The notes below the pieces were generated by a model. It did not search any database. It saw only the letters and a program-made list of their open reading frames with translations, and was not told the DNA's origin. A stretch of DNA of 64,000 nt from Mycolicibacterium mucogenicum DSM 44124. GTDB lineage: Bacteria > Actinomycetota > Actinomycetes > Mycobacteriales > Mycobacteriaceae. Positions 16,767 through 25,970 of the stretch are shown here, in pieces. The position numbers and the translations under genes are program-made. The DNA lies in assembly GCF_005670685.2 (NCBI RefSeq), contig NZ_CP062008.1:2294001-2358000 (forward strand). Direction: 5' to 3'. Position 1 is the first letter of the stretch. Each line of letters begins with the position of its first letter.

Positions 16767-17837
16767 GTGACCCCCGCGGTGACCCACCATGTCAGCAGCT
16801 TGTTCCGTCGACTCGCCGTGGTCGTCGGGCTGGTCGGCGTGCTGACGGTAGGTACTTGTCTCTGGGTGCGTCCCTCGCTCGTCGCGATGCCTGTGGTGCC
16901 CGACGCCGGTTACGGATTCAGCGTCGGCGCGCCCCAGTCCTGGATGAGCGACGCCGACGCCGACCGTGAACTCGATGCCGTCGCCCGAACCCGGGCCGAG
17001 TGGATGCGGGTGCTGATCGACTGGCACATCGTGGAACCCGTTAAGGGGCAATACAATTGGCACTACGTCGACCACTGGGTGAACGGCTCCAAGAAGCGGG
17101 GTCTGAAGGTGCTCGGCCTGATCGCGTACAGCCCCACGTGGGCTCGGGCACCGGGCTCGTATTTCAGTGCGCCACCGGTGAATCCGGCCGACTACGCCGC
17201 GTTCGTCATGGCCGTCGTGCAACGCTACGGCGACCGGGTCGCCCATTGGGAGATCTGGAACGAGCCGAACCTGCCGCTGTTCTTCGGATTCACCGACAAC
17301 CGCGCCGCGGTCTACACCGAACTGCTCAAGGCGGCGTATCCGGCGATCAAGGCCATTCAGCCCGACGCCACGGTCATCGCCGCCGGGCTGAGCCGCGCCA
17401 CCGGCCCGGACGCGCCGACGAAATTCCTTGCCGACATGTATGCCAATGGCGCGCGGAAGTTCTTCGATGCCACCGCGATGCACCCGTATGTGTTCCCGGG
17501 CGGCATCGCCGAAGACGGTGACAACGGGTGGTCGGACCTGGTGCGCGTGCACGATCTGATGACCGTCAACGGTGACGGTGACAAGAAGGTCTGGATGACG
17601 GAACTGGGCGCCTCGACCTGCGCTCCGCAGGCCCGCGGTGTCAGCCAGGACGAGCAGGCGCGTCAGATCCTGCAGGTGCTGTCGGGTGTGGCCGGGGCCG
17701 GTTGGAGCGGCCCGGCATTCATTTTTGCGGTGCGCGACACCGACACCGCCAAACGTGACGATCTCGAATCCAACTTCGGCGCGTTGCTGACATCGGACTG
17801 GAAGCCCAAGTTCACGGCGGCGGTGCTGGCTCGGTAG
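16767..17837 (+). CDS. membrane-anchored glycoside hydrolase (GH39/PslG-like)
   Basis: A 356-aa protein with one N-terminal membrane segment (residues ~12-33, with two Arg before it) followed by an exported TIM-barrel glycosidase domain. The acid/base Glu is in HWEIWNEPNLP (Glu ~166) and the nucleophile Glu in VWMTELGAS (~279), the clan GH-A pattern seen in GH39 and PslG-like enzymes. The start is uncertain: GTG 16767 is preferred, since the longer frame begins inside the tetR gene. The substrate is probably a cell-surface or environmental polysaccharide. It does not obviously belong to the catabolic operon. Confidence 0.75.
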   Translation: MTPAVTHHVSSLFRRLAVVVGLVGVLTVGTCLWVRPSLVAMPVVPDAGYGFSVGAPQSWMSDADADRELDAVARTRAEWMRVLIDWHIVEPVKGQYNWHYVDHWVNGSKKRGLKVLGLIAYSPTWARAPGSYFSAPPVNPADYAAFVMAVVQRYGDRVAHWEIWNEPNLPLFFGFTDNRAAVYTELLKAAYPAIKAIQPDATVIAAGLSRATGPDAPTKFLADMYANGARKFFDATAMHPYVFPGGIAEDGDNGWSDLVRVHDLMTVNGDGDKKVWMTELGASTCAPQARGVSQDEQARQILQVLSGVAGAGWSGPAFIFAVRDTDTAKRDDLESNFGALLTSDWKPKFTAAVLAR

Positions 17838-17862
17838 CCCACCACGGCGGCGGCGCCGCTCG

Positions 17863-17868
17863 TATAGT
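17863..17868 (+). promoter_or_regulatory. -10 hexamer of a putative leaderless viuB promoter
   Basis: TATAGT lies exactly six bases before the GTG start of the siderophore-interacting protein gene. The gene has no ribosome-binding site, so a leaderless mRNA starting at the GTG is likely. Confidence 0.55.
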
Positions 17869-17874
17869 CGAGGC

Positions 17875-18720
17875 GTGGCAGGCCGTCCGATTCATACGTT
17901 CGAAGTACTGCGCACCGTGCGCCTGACCCCGCACATGATTCGTGTTGTGTTCGGCGGCAACGGGTTCGACACCTTCACTCCCAAGGAATTCACCGATTCC
18001 TACGTCAAGTTCGTCATCGTGCCCGCGGGCGTCGAGGTCGCCGGTCTCGCGCAGCCGCTGACGCTGGACAGCTTCGAGGAGCTGCCGGCCGATCAGCGCC
18101 CGACGGTGCGGACCTACACCGTGCGCAACGTCGACGTCGAGCAGCGCGAACTCACCGTCGACTTCGTGGTCCACGGCGATACCGGCGTGGCGGGGCCGTG
18201 GGCGGCGTCGCTGGCACCCGGCGACCCGGCGTACCTCATGGGGCCCAACGGGGCGTACAGCCCGAACCCGGCCGCCGACTGGCACCTGCTGGCCGGCGAC
18301 GAAGCCGGGCTGCCCGCGCTGAGTACCGCGCTGGAAGCGTTGCCGCCCAACGCGATAGGCCACGCCTTCATCGAGGTCGACGGCCCCGACGACGAGCTCG
18401 ACCTGCCCGCGCCCGCCGGCGTGAAGATCCAATGGATTCACCGCGGCGGCCGCGCCGACCTGGTGCCAGACGACCGGGCCGGCGACAACGCGCCGCTCAT
18501 CGCGGCGGTCCGCGCGGCCGACTGGCTGCCCGGGCAGGTCCAGGTGTTCGTGCACGGCGAGGCGCAGGCGGTCATGCACAACCTGCGGCCCTACCTGCGC
18601 AAGGAACGCGGCGTCGGCGCCGAATGGGCGTCCATCTCCGGCTACTGGCGCCGCGGCCGTACCGAGGAGACCTTCCGGCAGTGGAAGGCGGAGCTGGCCA
18701 AGGCCGAAGCCGAGGCGTAG
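17875..18720 (+). CDS. viuB: siderophore-interacting protein (ViuB-like FAD reductase)
   Basis: A 281-aa member of the SIP/ViuB family, cytosolic flavoproteins that reduce Fe(III) bound to a siderophore so that the iron is released. The FAD-binding beta-barrel (residues ~1-130) includes RTYTVRNVD, the usual RxYT-type flavin motif, and HGDTGVAGPWAASL. The C-terminal NAD(P)H domain carries LLAGDEAGLPAL and ends with ISGYWRRGRTEE. Length and position next to xerC match the M. tuberculosis gene annotated viuB. It starts with GTG and probably has a leaderless mRNA. Confidence 0.88.
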   Translation: MAGRPIHTFEVLRTVRLTPHMIRVVFGGNGFDTFTPKEFTDSYVKFVIVPAGVEVAGLAQPLTLDSFEELPADQRPTVRTYTVRNVDVEQRELTVDFVVHGDTGVAGPWAASLAPGDPAYLMGPNGAYSPNPAADWHLLAGDEAGLPALSTALEALPPNAIGHAFIEVDGPDDELDLPAPAGVKIQWIHRGGRADLVPDDRAGDNAPLIAAVRAADWLPGQVQVFVHGEAQAVMHNLRPYLRKERGVGAEWASISGYWRRGRTEETFRQWKAELAKAEAEA

Positions 18721-18805
18721 GTCGACGCGCATAGCCCGAAGCAACGGCGCGGGCCGACGCTAATGTGCGATCCTCAGCCGAAGTGGCAACGGAAAGGCGG
18801 GCCTG

Positions 18806-19969
18806 ATGGCGTTCGGTGACTACCAACTCGAGATCTATCTGCAGGGGTTGGGCGGTGTCGTGCCGACGCTGCCGATCTCGTTCGCGGAGCTCGAGGAGCG
18901 CGCCGAGGCCGCGATGCCGCCGTCGATCTGGTCGTACGTCGCCGGCGGCGCCGGTGACGAGCGGACGCAGCGCGTCAACGTCAGCGCCTTCGAGCGCTGG
19001 GGCCTGATGCCGCGGATGCTGGTCGGGGCCACCGAGCGCGACCTGACCATCGACCTGTTCGGCCTGAAGCTGCCGTCGCCGCTGTTCCTGGCGCCCATCG
19101 GCGTCATGGGCATCTGCGCCCGCGACGGCCACGGCGACCTGCACGCCGCACGCGCGGCGGCCCAGACCGGGGTGCCGATGATGGTCTCGACGCTCACCAG
19201 TGATCCGCTGGAGGACGTCGCCGCCGAATTCGGTGACACCCCAGGCTTTTTCCAGCTGTACACCCCGAAAGACCGCGACTTGGCGGCCAGCCTGGTCAGC
19301 CGCGCCGAAGCCGCCGGTTACCAGGGCATCGTCGTCACCCTCGACACGTGGGTGCCCGGCTGGCGTCCCCGCGACCTATCGACGGCCAATTTCCCGCAGT
19401 TGCGTGGCCACTGCCTGTCCAACTACACCAGCGACCCGGTGTTCCGCGCCAAGCTGCCCACGCCGCCGGAGCAGAACCCGCAGGGCGTGGTGATGCAGTG
19501 GGTGCAGGACTTCGGGAACTCGCTGACCTGGGACGACCTGGCCTGGCTGCGCTCGCTGACGAAGCTGCCACTGCTGGTCAAAGGCATCTGTCATCCCGAC
19601 GACGCCCGTCGTGTGCGTGACGCCGGGGTCGACGGCATCTACTGCTCCAACCATGGCGGCCGACAGGCCAACGGCGGAATCCCGGCCATCGACTGTCTGC
19701 CCGGCGTCGTCGCGGCGGCCGACGGCATGCCGGTGCTGTTCGACTCCGGCGTCCGCAGCGGCGCCGACGTCGTCAAGGCACTGGCGCTGGGGGCGACCGC
19801 GGTCGGCATCGGCCGGCCGTACGCGTACGGCATGGCACTGGCCGGCACCGCCGGCGTCGTTCACGTGGTGCGGTCGCTGCTGGCGGAGACCGACCTGACC
19901 ATGGCCATCGACGGCTACCGCTCGCTGGCCGACCTGACGCCGGATGCCTTGCGCCGCGTCGACGTCTGA
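18806..19969 (+). CDS. FMN-dependent alpha-hydroxy-acid oxidase, lactate 2-monooxygenase-like
   Basis: A 387-aa FMN enzyme of the LldD/glycolate-oxidase family, closest in layout to the lactate 2-monooxygenase known from M. smegmatis: [12 protein letters not shown] at the start, [12 protein letters not shown] near residue 48, [14 protein letters not shown] near residue 180, and the active-site [11 protein letters not shown] near residue 285, which holds the catalytic His and Arg. That enzyme converts L-lactate and O2 to acetate, CO2 and water. It has about 17 residues fewer in the loop before the active site than the M. smegmatis protein, so a different hydroxy acid is possible. A GGAAAGG precedes the ATG. 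Confidence 0.85.
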   Translation: MAFGDYQLEIYLQGLGGVVPTLPISFAELEERAEAAMPPSIWSYVAGGAGDERTQRVNVSAFERWGLMPRMLVGATERDLTIDLFGLKLPSPLFLAPIGVMGICARDGHGDLHAARAAAQTGVPMMVSTLTSDPLEDVAAEFGDTPGFFQLYTPKDRDLAASLVSRAEAAGYQGIVVTLDTWVPGWRPRDLSTANFPQLRGHCLSNYTSDPVFRAKLPTPPEQNPQGVVMQWVQDFGNSLTWDDLAWLRSLTKLPLLVKGICHPDDARRVRDAGVDGIYCSNHGGRQANGGIPAIDCLPGVVAAADGMPVLFDSGVRSGADVVKALALGATAVGIGRPYAYGMALAGTAGVVHVVRSLLAETDLTMAIDGYRSLADLTPDALRRVDV

Positions 19970-20037
19970 GGTCACAGCTCGGCCACCGACGGGTGGCGTG
20001 ACGGGCGATCGGCCGAGCGTTCTGCGAACGTAGGGGA

Positions 20038-20934
20038 GTGCACCAGGCGGTTCTCGATGAGTTCGATCAGTACCTCGAACTCGAATGCGGCCGTTCCGAG
20101 CACACCCGGCGTGCCTATCTCGGTGATCTGCGGTCGTTGGGGGAATTCCTCGGCGACGACGCAACCATCGCCGACCTGGACCTCATGACGCTGCGGTCGT
20201 GGCTCGCCGAGCAGGCCGGCAGGGGCGCCGCCCGGACGACGCTGTCCCGCCGGACGTCGGCGGTCAAGACCTTCACTGCCTGGGCCGTGCGGCGGGGCCT
20301 GCTCGAGACCGACCCCGCCGTGCGGCTGCAGACCCCCAAGGCGCATCGCTCACTGCCTGCCGTGCTGCGTCAGGACCAGGCCGTCGATGCCATGTCGGCG
20401 GCGAATTCCGGTGCGGAACAAGGCGATCCGATGGCACTGCGCGACCGGCTGATCGTCGAGATGCTCTACGCCACCGGCATCCGCGTCAGTGAGCTGTGTG
20501 GCCTCGACATCGACGACGTCGACCAGAGCCGCCGGTTGCTGCGCGTGCTCGGTAAAGGCGACAAGGAGCGCACCGTGCCCTTCGGTGAGCCGGCATCCAA
20601 AGCGCTTCGGGCCTGGCTGTCCGACGGCCGCCCGGCACTGGCAGTCGCAACGTCAGGCCCGGCACTGCTGCTCGGGGCGCGAGGGCGACGGCTCGACCCC
20701 CGCCAGGCGAGGACCGTCGTGCACCAGACGATCTCGGCCGTGGACGGTGCCCCCGACATCGGGCCGCACGGGCTGCGCCACAGCGCGGCCACCCACCTGC
20801 TGGAAGGCGGCGCCGACCTGCGGGTGGTGCAGGAGCTGCTGGGCCATTCGTCGCTCGCGACCACCCAGCTCTACACGCACGTGACCGTCGCCCGGCTGCG
20901 TGCCGTCCACGACCAGGCCCACCCCCGCGCCTGA
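20038..20934 (+). CDS. xerC: tyrosine recombinase XerC
   Basis: A 298-aa tyrosine recombinase that resolves chromosome dimers at dif together with XerD. The N-terminal SAM-like core-binding domain covers residues ~1-90. The catalytic residues are in place: Arg ~149 (ATGIRVSEL), His ~244 and Arg ~247 ([10 protein letters not shown]), His ~270 (LGHSSLATT) and the nucleophile Tyr ~279. It starts with GTG at 20038. Its position between viuB and the M23 peptidase/rpsB genes matches M. tuberculosis. Repeat-rich DNA lies immediately downstream. Confidence 0.93.
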   Translation: MHQAVLDEFDQYLELECGRSEHTRRAYLGDLRSLGEFLGDDATIADLDLMTLRSWLAEQAGRGAARTTLSRRTSAVKTFTAWAVRRGLLETDPAVRLQTPKAHRSLPAVLRQDQAVDAMSAANSGAEQGDPMALRDRLIVEMLYATGIRVSELCGLDIDDVDQSRRLLRVLGKGDKERTVPFGEPASKALRAWLSDGRPALAVATSGPALLLGARGRRLDPRQARTVVHQTISAVDGAPDIGPHGLRHSAATHLLEGGADLRVVQELLGHSSLATTQLYTHVTVARLRAVHDQAHPRA

Positions 20935-20960
20935 TTCACCCGGTGCCACTCCACTCCTCT

Positions 20961-21092
20961 CCGCGCGAGCGGCCGTGTCTGCACAGCGACACGCGGGGCC
21001 AGGTGTGTAGTTTGGGGCCGCTCGCGGCCGGCGAGGGTGCACATTGTGCACGCGAATAGCGGCGTGTCGCCGTACAAACACGGCCGCTCGCG
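20961..21092. repeat. nested inverted-repeat element between xerC and the M23 gene
   Basis: A 15-bp perfect inverted repeat (CGCGAGCGGCCGTGT at 20964-20978, complement at 21078-21092) encloses a second perfect 9-bp pair (GCGACACGC at 20986-20994, complement at 21062-21070). A third copy of the arm, GGCCGCTCGCGG, lies at 21016-21027, so the left half is itself a hairpin. GTGCAC-ATT-GTGCAC sits in the centre (21039-21053). It fills the gap between two convergent genes and could terminate both, but it is far more elaborate than a terminator. It looks like a short palindromic intergenic repeat element. Confidence 0.7.
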
Positions 21093-21093
21093 G

Positions 21094-21579
21094 TCAGGGG
21101 GAGTCGGGTTTCAGGCGGATCGGGGTCTCGGCAAGCAGACCGAGGGGATCGACGTAGTCGGCATCGGACGACGCACCCCACATCGCGCCCCAGTGCAGAC
21201 AGCTCGCGCACCCGGGGTGCCCCGCCAGCAGCGTGCCCAGCGGCGCACCCGCGGCGACGACGGCGCCGGGCCGGACCGCGGCGCGGACCGGCTCGTAGCT
21301 GGTCCGCAGCCCGCCCGGATGGGCGACCGACACCACCGGCCGGCCCGCGAGCTCCCCGGCGAACACCACGGTGCCCGGGGCCGCGGCGTACACCGCCTGG
21401 CCGGCGGCGCCGGCGAGGTCGACGCCCCGGTGCCCGCGCTGCCAGTTCGGCCGCGGCGCGTCGAACGTGCGCACGACGGCCGGTCGCGGCCGCAGCGGCC
21501 AGTCCAGCCGGCCGTCGGTGGCGTGCGCCACGCCGGTCGAGCACAGTCCGGAGATCAGGAGCACCACCAGGGTCCGCAT
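21094..21579 (-). CDS. M23 family peptidase, secreted
   Basis: A 161-aa exported protein with a short signal sequence (MRTLVVLLISGLCSTGVAHA) and a LytM-type M23 domain, which hydrolyses peptidoglycan cross-bridges in active members. The first zinc ligands are in GHRGVDLAG (His and Asp, ~residues 50-54). The second motif reads SCLHWGA, so only the second His of the usual HxH is present and the first is Cys. This CLHWG form appears characteristic of the actinobacterial branch, so it may be a reduced or specialised peptidase. It faces rpsB divergently, as in M. tuberculosis. Confidence 0.85.
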   Translation of the reverse strand: MRTLVVLLISGLCSTGVAHATDGRLDWPLRPRPAVVRTFDAPRPNWQRGHRGVDLAGAAGQAVYAAAPGTVVFAGELAGRPVVSVAHPGGLRTSYEPVRAAVRPGAVVAAGAPLGTLLAGHPGCASCLHWGAMWGASSDADYVDPLGLLAETPIRLKPDSP

Positions 21580-21868
21580 CAGGCCAGTTCAGCGCTTCGG
21601 CGGCGGTTTCGGCACCCCCGGAAACCCGATCTGTGGATAACCGGCGCACTGTGGACAAAAGCACCCCTGGGAAGCGTGTAAACTTCCCGTTGCAATCCGC
21701 ATTCGTGGGTTGACTTCGCGCGCCTGCACAGCGGCTCGATCTCGGGTCGCCACCGCATGCCGGGCGGTCCCACCTCGGACAACCGAGTTGGGTCCGGCAC
21801 GCAGCAGACGCCAGGGTCCGGAATCACCCGATACCGGACGACAACCGATAACTAAGTGAGGCACCAAC

Positions 21869-22690
21869 ATGGCCGTAGTGACCATGAAGCAGCTGCTTGA
21901 CAGCGGCGCACACTTCGGGCACCAGACCCGTCGCTGGAACCCCAAGATGAAGCGGTTCATCTTCACCGACCGCAACGGCATCTACATCATCGACTTGCAG
22001 CAGACGCTGACCTACATCGACAAGGCGTACGAATTCGTCAAGGAGACCGTTGCCCACGGCGGCACCGTCCTCTTCGTCGGTACCAAGAAGCAGGCGCAGG
22101 AGTCCATCGCTGACGAGGCCACCCGCGTCGGCATGCCCTTCGTCAACCAGCGCTGGCTGGGCGGCATGCTCACCAACTTCTCGACCGTTCACAAGCGCCT
22201 GCAGCGCCTGAAGGAACTCGAGTCCATGGAGCAGACCGGTGGCTTCGAGGGTCGCACCAAGAAGGAAATCCTCATGCTGACGCGTGAGAAGAACAAGCTC
22301 GAGCGCAGCCTCGGCGGTATCCGGGACATGCAGAAGGTTCCGTCGGCCATCTGGGTCGTCGACACCAACAAGGAGCACCTGGCCGTTTCCGAGGCCATCA
22401 AGCTCGGCATCCCGGTCATCGCGATCCTGGACACCAACTGCGACCCCGACCAGGTCAACTACCCGATCCCGGGTAACGACGACGCCATCCGCAGCGCCGC
22501 GCTGCTGACCAAGGTGATCGCTTCCGCGGTTGCCGAGGGTCTGCAGGCCCGCTCGGGTGCCAAGACCGAGGCCGAAGGCGCCGAGCCGCTCGCCGAGTGG
22601 GAGCAGGAACTGCTCGCCGGGGCCACGGCAGGAACCGAGACCGCGTCTTCTCCGGAAGCCGCCACCGAAACCACCACCACAGAAAGCTGA
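21869..22690 (+). CDS. rpsB: 30S ribosomal protein S2
   Basis: Ribosomal protein S2, 273 aa, on the small-subunit head-body junction. The family opening [25 protein letters not shown] and the WLGGMLTNF and [10 protein letters not shown] signatures are all present. The C-terminus has an acidic, Thr/Glu-rich tail typical of actinobacteria. A GTGAGG stretch lies about nine bases before the ATG. It is followed one base later by tsf. The 289-bp gap upstream probably holds its promoter, including a GGGAAG-N8-CTTCCC inverted repeat at 21669-21688 whose role is unknown. Confidence 0.97.
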   Translation: MAVVTMKQLLDSGAHFGHQTRRWNPKMKRFIFTDRNGIYIIDLQQTLTYIDKAYEFVKETVAHGGTVLFVGTKKQAQESIADEATRVGMPFVNQRWLGGMLTNFSTVHKRLQRLKELESMEQTGGFEGRTKKEILMLTREKNKLERSLGGIRDMQKVPSAIWVVDTNKEHLAVSEAIKLGIPVIAILDTNCDPDQVNYPIPGNDDAIRSAALLTKVIASAVAEGLQARSGAKTEAEGAEPLAEWEQELLAGATAGTETASSPEAATETTTTES

Positions 22691-22691
22691 G

Positions 22692-23507
22692 ATGGCTAAC
22701 TACACCGCTGCTGACGTAAAGCGACTGCGGGAGCTCACCGGCTCCGGCATGCTCGACTGCAAGAACGCACTGGTTGAGACCGAGGGTGACTTCGACAAGG
22801 CCGTCGAGGTCCTGCGCATCAAGGGCGCCAAGGACGTCGGCAAGCGCGCTGAGCGCGCCACCGCCGAGGGCCTGGTCGCCGCCAAGGACGGCGCCCTCAT
22901 CGAGCTGAACTCCGAGACCGACTTCGTCGCCAAGAACGCCGAATTCCAGGCTCTCGCGGACCAGATCCTCACCGCTGCCGTCGCGGCCAAGGCCAACGAC
23001 GTGGAGACCCTCAAGGCCGCCACCGTCGACGGCACCACCGTCGAGCAGCTGGTCGCGGACCTGTCCGCGAAGATCGGCGAGAAGCTCGAACTGCGCCGGG
23101 TCGCCTACTTCGACGGCACCGTCGAGACCTACCTGCACAAGCGTGCCGCGGACCTGCCGCCGGCCGTGGGTGTGCTGGTCGAGTACAACGGTGCTTCGGA
23201 AGAGGCCGCCCACGCGGTCGCGCTGCAGATCGCCGCGCTGAAGGCCAAGTACCTCACCCGTGAGGACGTGCCCGCCGACCTGGTCGCCAACGAGCGTCGC
23301 ATCGCCGAGGAGACCGCCAAGGAAGAGGGCAAGCCCGAGGCCGCACTGCCGAAGATCGTCGAAGGCCGCGTCACCGGCTTCTACAAGGACGTCGTGCTGC
23401 TCGACCAGCCGTCGGTGTCCGACAACAAGAAGACCGTGAAGGCCCTGCTGGACGAGGCCGGCGTCACCGTGACCCGCTTCGTGCGGTTCGAGGTCGGCCA
23501 GCAGTAA
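22692..23507 (+). CDS. tsf: elongation factor Ts
   Basis: EF-Ts, 271 aa, the nucleotide-exchange factor for EF-Tu. The N-terminal UBA-like domain shows [19 protein letters not shown]; the two dimerisation subdomains follow, with the [11 protein letters not shown] signature near residue 76. The ATG at 22692 comes one base after the rpsB stop, and the resulting length equals that of the M. tuberculosis protein. An upstream in-frame extension lies within rpsB and is not real. The gene ends before a strong terminator. Confidence 0.97.
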   Translation: MANYTAADVKRLRELTGSGMLDCKNALVETEGDFDKAVEVLRIKGAKDVGKRAERATAEGLVAAKDGALIELNSETDFVAKNAEFQALADQILTAAVAAKANDVETLKAATVDGTTVEQLVADLSAKIGEKLELRRVAYFDGTVETYLHKRAADLPPAVGVLVEYNGASEEAAHAVALQIAALKAKYLTREDVPADLVANERRIAEETAKEEGKPEAALPKIVEGRVTGFYKDVVLLDQPSVSDNKKTVKALLDEAGVTVTRFVRFEVGQQ

Positions 23508-23566
23508 CAGAGTTTGGGCGGCACACCACACCCAGGATTGACGGCTCGCCGTCGCCGCTCACTGAC

Positions 23567-23612
23567 AAAACCCCGCGCACAAACCCGGCGATCCCGGAGT
23601 GCGCGGGGTTTT
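23567..23612. terminator. bidirectional terminator after tsf
   Basis: A perfect 14-bp stem (23567-23580 with 23599-23612) begins with AAAA and ends with TTTT, so it gives a U-tract in both directions. The 18-nt loop contains a small secondary hairpin. It serves tsf on the plus strand and the fmdB-like gene on the minus strand. Confidence 0.88.
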
Positions 23613-23623
23613 GCTTTGTCCGG

Positions 23624-23908
23624 CTAGGGCCGGGGGAGCTTGCGGTGCAACGGATTCGTGGTCACCGGCGCGCGGCGGCGACTCGCAGGCAGGCTCTGGA
23701 CGACATCGGGGCGATCCGCCGTGGCGCGGGTGGCGTCCTGCGCCCGCATGCCCGGCGAGCTGCCGGCACCCAGCGCAGGCGAGCCGATGCGGCGCTTGGC
23801 CGCGCCGCTGCAGCTCGGACACGGGGTATCGGCGGGCGCGGACGCCATCGAATGCTGTTCGGTGAAGTCCGGGCAACCCTGTCCACACCGGAATACGTAG
23901 GTAGGCAC
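23624..23908 (-). CDS. fmdB: FmdB family zinc-ribbon protein
   Basis: A 94-aa protein with the FmdB opening VPTYVFRCGQGC and a second pair CPSC at about residues 30-33, forming a small zinc ribbon. The first Cys pair is spaced by three residues instead of two. The rest is a basic, low-complexity tail. The GTG at 23908 is chosen because family members begin with (M)PTY. FmdB was first described beside formamidase genes and thought to be regulatory. Here it is divergent from fmdA, which supports a link, though its molecular action is unknown. Confidence 0.8.
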   Translation of the reverse strand: MPTYVFRCGQGCPDFTEQHSMASAPADTPCPSCSGAAKRRIGSPALGAGSSPGMRAQDATRATADRPDVVQSLPASRRRAPVTTNPLHRKLPRP

Positions 23909-23947
23909 AACGACACCATAAGCCCTCTGCGTCAACGTCATCCGGAT

Positions 23948-23974
23948 GTAACTTGCCCGAACCGCAGACGAGAC
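23948..23974. promoter_or_regulatory. candidate GlnR box in the fmdB-fmdA intergenic region
   Basis: GTAAC-N6-GAACC-N6-GAGAC follows the spacing of the actinobacterial GlnR half-sites (GTnAC-N6-GAAAC). It lies about 60 bp before fmdA. Nitrogen control of a formamidase would make sense, but this is a match by eye only. A separate inverted repeat, CTTCC-ATTC-GGAAG, sits at 23992-24005. Confidence 0.4.
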
Positions 23975-24035
23975 ACCTTCACTATTGAATACTTCCATTC
24001 GGAAGCAAGTGTTTTTGTGTCGCTAGGAGGTCAAC

Positions 24036-25289
24036 GTGCCGGAATTGCTGTTCCCCTTGGATTCGGCGAAGAAGTTCACCGACCAACAGTTGGTCGGTCA
24101 CAACCGATGGCACCCGGACATCCCGCCGGCCGTCACCGTCAAGCCGGGGGACAGCTTCCGGGCGCACTGCCGCGAGTGGTTCGACGGCGCCATCCACAAC
24201 GACGACTCGGCCGAGGACATCCTCAACGCGCCGCTCAAGGGCGTGCACTGCCTGTCCGGGCCGTTCGCGATCGAGGGCGCCGAGCCGGGTGACCTGCTGA
24301 TCGTCGACATCCTCGACGTCGGGCCCATTCCGCAGGAAGACTCGGGGCCGCTGGCAGGGCAGGGCTGGGGATACACCGGCATCTTCGCCAAGCAGAACGG
24401 CGGCGGGTTCCTCACCGACCAGTTCCCCGACGCCTACAAGGCGATCTGGGATTTCTCCGGCCAGAAGGCCACCTCACGCCACGTGCCCCATGTGAAGTAC
24501 ACCGGCATCGTGCATCCCGGCCTCATGGGCACCGCGCCGTCGGCGGCCCTGCTGGCCAAATGGAACGCCCGCGAAGGCGCGTTGATCGCCACCGATCCCG
24601 ACCGCGTGCCGCCGCTGGCATTGCCGCCCGAACCGCAGGACGCGATCCTGGGCTCGTTGCGCGGCGACGCCTTCACCAAGGCTGCCGCCGAGGCCGCCCG
24701 CACCGCGCCGCCCCGCGAGAACGGCGGAAATCAGGACATCAAGAACCTCACCAAGGGCAGCCGGGTGTTCTATCCGGTGTTCGTCCCCGGCGCGAACCTG
24801 TCGTTCGGCGACCTGCACTTCTCGCAGGGCGATGGCGAGATCACGTTCTGCGGCGCGATCGAGATGGGCGGGTTCATGGACCTGCACGTGGATCTGATCA
24901 AGGGCGGCATGGAAACCTACGGCGTCCATGAGAACGCGATCTTCATGCCCGGCAACACCGACCCGCAGTACTCGGAATGGCTGGCGTTCTCCGGCACCTC
25001 GGTCACTCTCGATGGCGAGCAGAAGTACCTCGACTCGGATCTGGCGTACCAGCGCGCATGTCTGCACGCCATCGACTACCTGACGAAGTTCGGCTACAGC
25101 CCGGAGCAGGCCTACCTGCTGCTCGGGTCCGCCCCGATCGAGGGCCGGCTCTCCGGCGTGGTGGACATCCCGAATTCCTGTGCGACGGTGTACATCCCGA
25201 CGGCGATCTTCGACTTCCCGGTGGCGCCGTCGGCGTCCGGGCCGTACCAGATCGATCCCGGAATGGGCGCGCCACACGCCAGTTTCTGA
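24036..25289 (+). CDS. fmdA: formamidase (acetamidase/formamidase family)
   Basis: A 417-aa enzyme of the FmdA/AmdA family that hydrolyses formamide or short aliphatic amides to ammonia and the acid. The length and opening (MPELLFPLDSAKKF, VGHNRWHPDIPP) match formamidases, and the conserved GHNRWHP, GGGFLTDQFP and HPGLMG segments are visible. It starts with GTG, preceded by a full AGGAGG at 24025-24030. It is divergent from fmdB and followed by a terminator shared with a MarR gene. With the nearby AmiC-like sensor, permease and amidase it forms a nitrogen-scavenging block. Confidence 0.9.
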   Translation: MPELLFPLDSAKKFTDQQLVGHNRWHPDIPPAVTVKPGDSFRAHCREWFDGAIHNDDSAEDILNAPLKGVHCLSGPFAIEGAEPGDLLIVDILDVGPIPQEDSGPLAGQGWGYTGIFAKQNGGGFLTDQFPDAYKAIWDFSGQKATSRHVPHVKYTGIVHPGLMGTAPSAALLAKWNAREGALIATDPDRVPPLALPPEPQDAILGSLRGDAFTKAAAEAARTAPPRENGGNQDIKNLTKGSRVFYPVFVPGANLSFGDLHFSQGDGEITFCGAIEMGGFMDLHVDLIKGGMETYGVHENAIFMPGNTDPQYSEWLAFSGTSVTLDGEQKYLDSDLAYQRACLHAIDYLTKFGYSPEQAYLLLGSAPIEGRLSGVVDIPNSCATVYIPTAIFDFPVAPSASGPYQIDPGMGAPHASF

Positions 25290-25302
25290 TCCCGCAGCCG
25301 GC

Positions 25303-25335
25303 AGCCAGTTCCCCGATTTCCTTGGGGGACTGGCT
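25303..25335. terminator. bidirectional terminator between fmdA and marR
   Basis: A 12-bp stem with one G-U pair (25303-25314 with 25324-25335) and a 9-nt loop lies between the convergent ends of fmdA and the MarR gene. It is followed by GTTTG rather than a full U-tract. Confidence 0.7.
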
Positions 25336-25353
25336 GTTTGGCGGGTGCGGTGG

Positions 25354-25812
25354 TCAGCCGCGCAGATCTGCCGGGGAGGTCGAACCCTGCAGGACGCCCA
25401 GGAGTTCGGTCAGTGTTTCGGGCTGCAGCGACGCTGACGTGCACAGCGCGGCCAGCTGTTCGGACTTGTTGAGCCGCTCCCGGATCTGGCGGTACAGCGC
25501 GCTGCCCCGCCGGGTCTGGTACACCAACACCCGTCGGCGATCGACCACATCGGCCTTGCGCAACACCAGATTGTCGTCGACCATCCCGTCGACGAGCCTG
25601 GTCAGGCTCGGCCCGGGCAGCAGCGTCACCTCGGCCAGTGCCGTCATCGGCTTTCCTGCACCGCCCTCGAGTGCGGCCAGCACGTGCCACTGACGCACCG
25701 TCAAACCGCCCAGGTGATCGGTCACGACGCGGTCCAGTTCGAAGGCGACCGACTTCACCAATCGAGCGAGCTCCTCGATGGTGTCTGCACGCGCGCCGGG
25801 CTTCATTTCCAT
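25354..25812 (-). CDS. MarR family transcriptional regulator
   Basis: A 152-aa MarR-type regulator. The winged helix covers about residues 35-105: LTVRQWHVLAALE, then AEVTLLPGPSLTRLVDGMVDDNLV as the DNA-reading helix, then the wing DRRRVLVYQTRRG. Two start codons (ATG 25812 and 25806) are equally possible. It is divergent from the AmiC-like gene. The palindrome TTCAAATTGAA at 25881-25891 between them, with a near copy before the NCS1 permease, marks it as the likely local regulator of amide uptake or use. Confidence 0.85.
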   Translation of the reverse strand: MEMKPGARADTIEELARLVKSVAFELDRVVTDHLGGLTVRQWHVLAALEGGAGKPMTALAEVTLLPGPSLTRLVDGMVDDNLVLRKADVVDRRRVLVYQTRRGSALYRQIRERLNKSEQLAALCTSASLQPETLTELLGVLQGSTSPADLRG

Positions 25813-25880
25813 GGTGGCGACCAGCCTACCGTGGTCGGACCTTGCATCTCGCCGTGAAACAGCGCTGATCGGCAGGTATC

Positions 25881-25891
25881 TTCAAATTGAA
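25881..25891. promoter_or_regulatory. candidate MarR operator (marR / amiC-like intergenic)
   Basis: TTCAA-A-TTGAA is an 11-bp palindrome in the 158-bp divergent intergenic region. A 10-of-11 copy occurs at 29002-29012 before the NCS1 permease. Confidence 0.5.
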
Positions 25892-25970
25892 TTCTGGTCA
25901 CCCGGGCGACGGACGTCGTGGTCGTCGCGATTGGTGTGGCATGGCTGGGCCGGTGTCCCAAGGTGAGGTG

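Noticed and set aside
20961..21092. Possible CRISPR-like array
   Set aside because: The repeats are inverted, not direct, are only three in number and have no regular spacers or cas genes.
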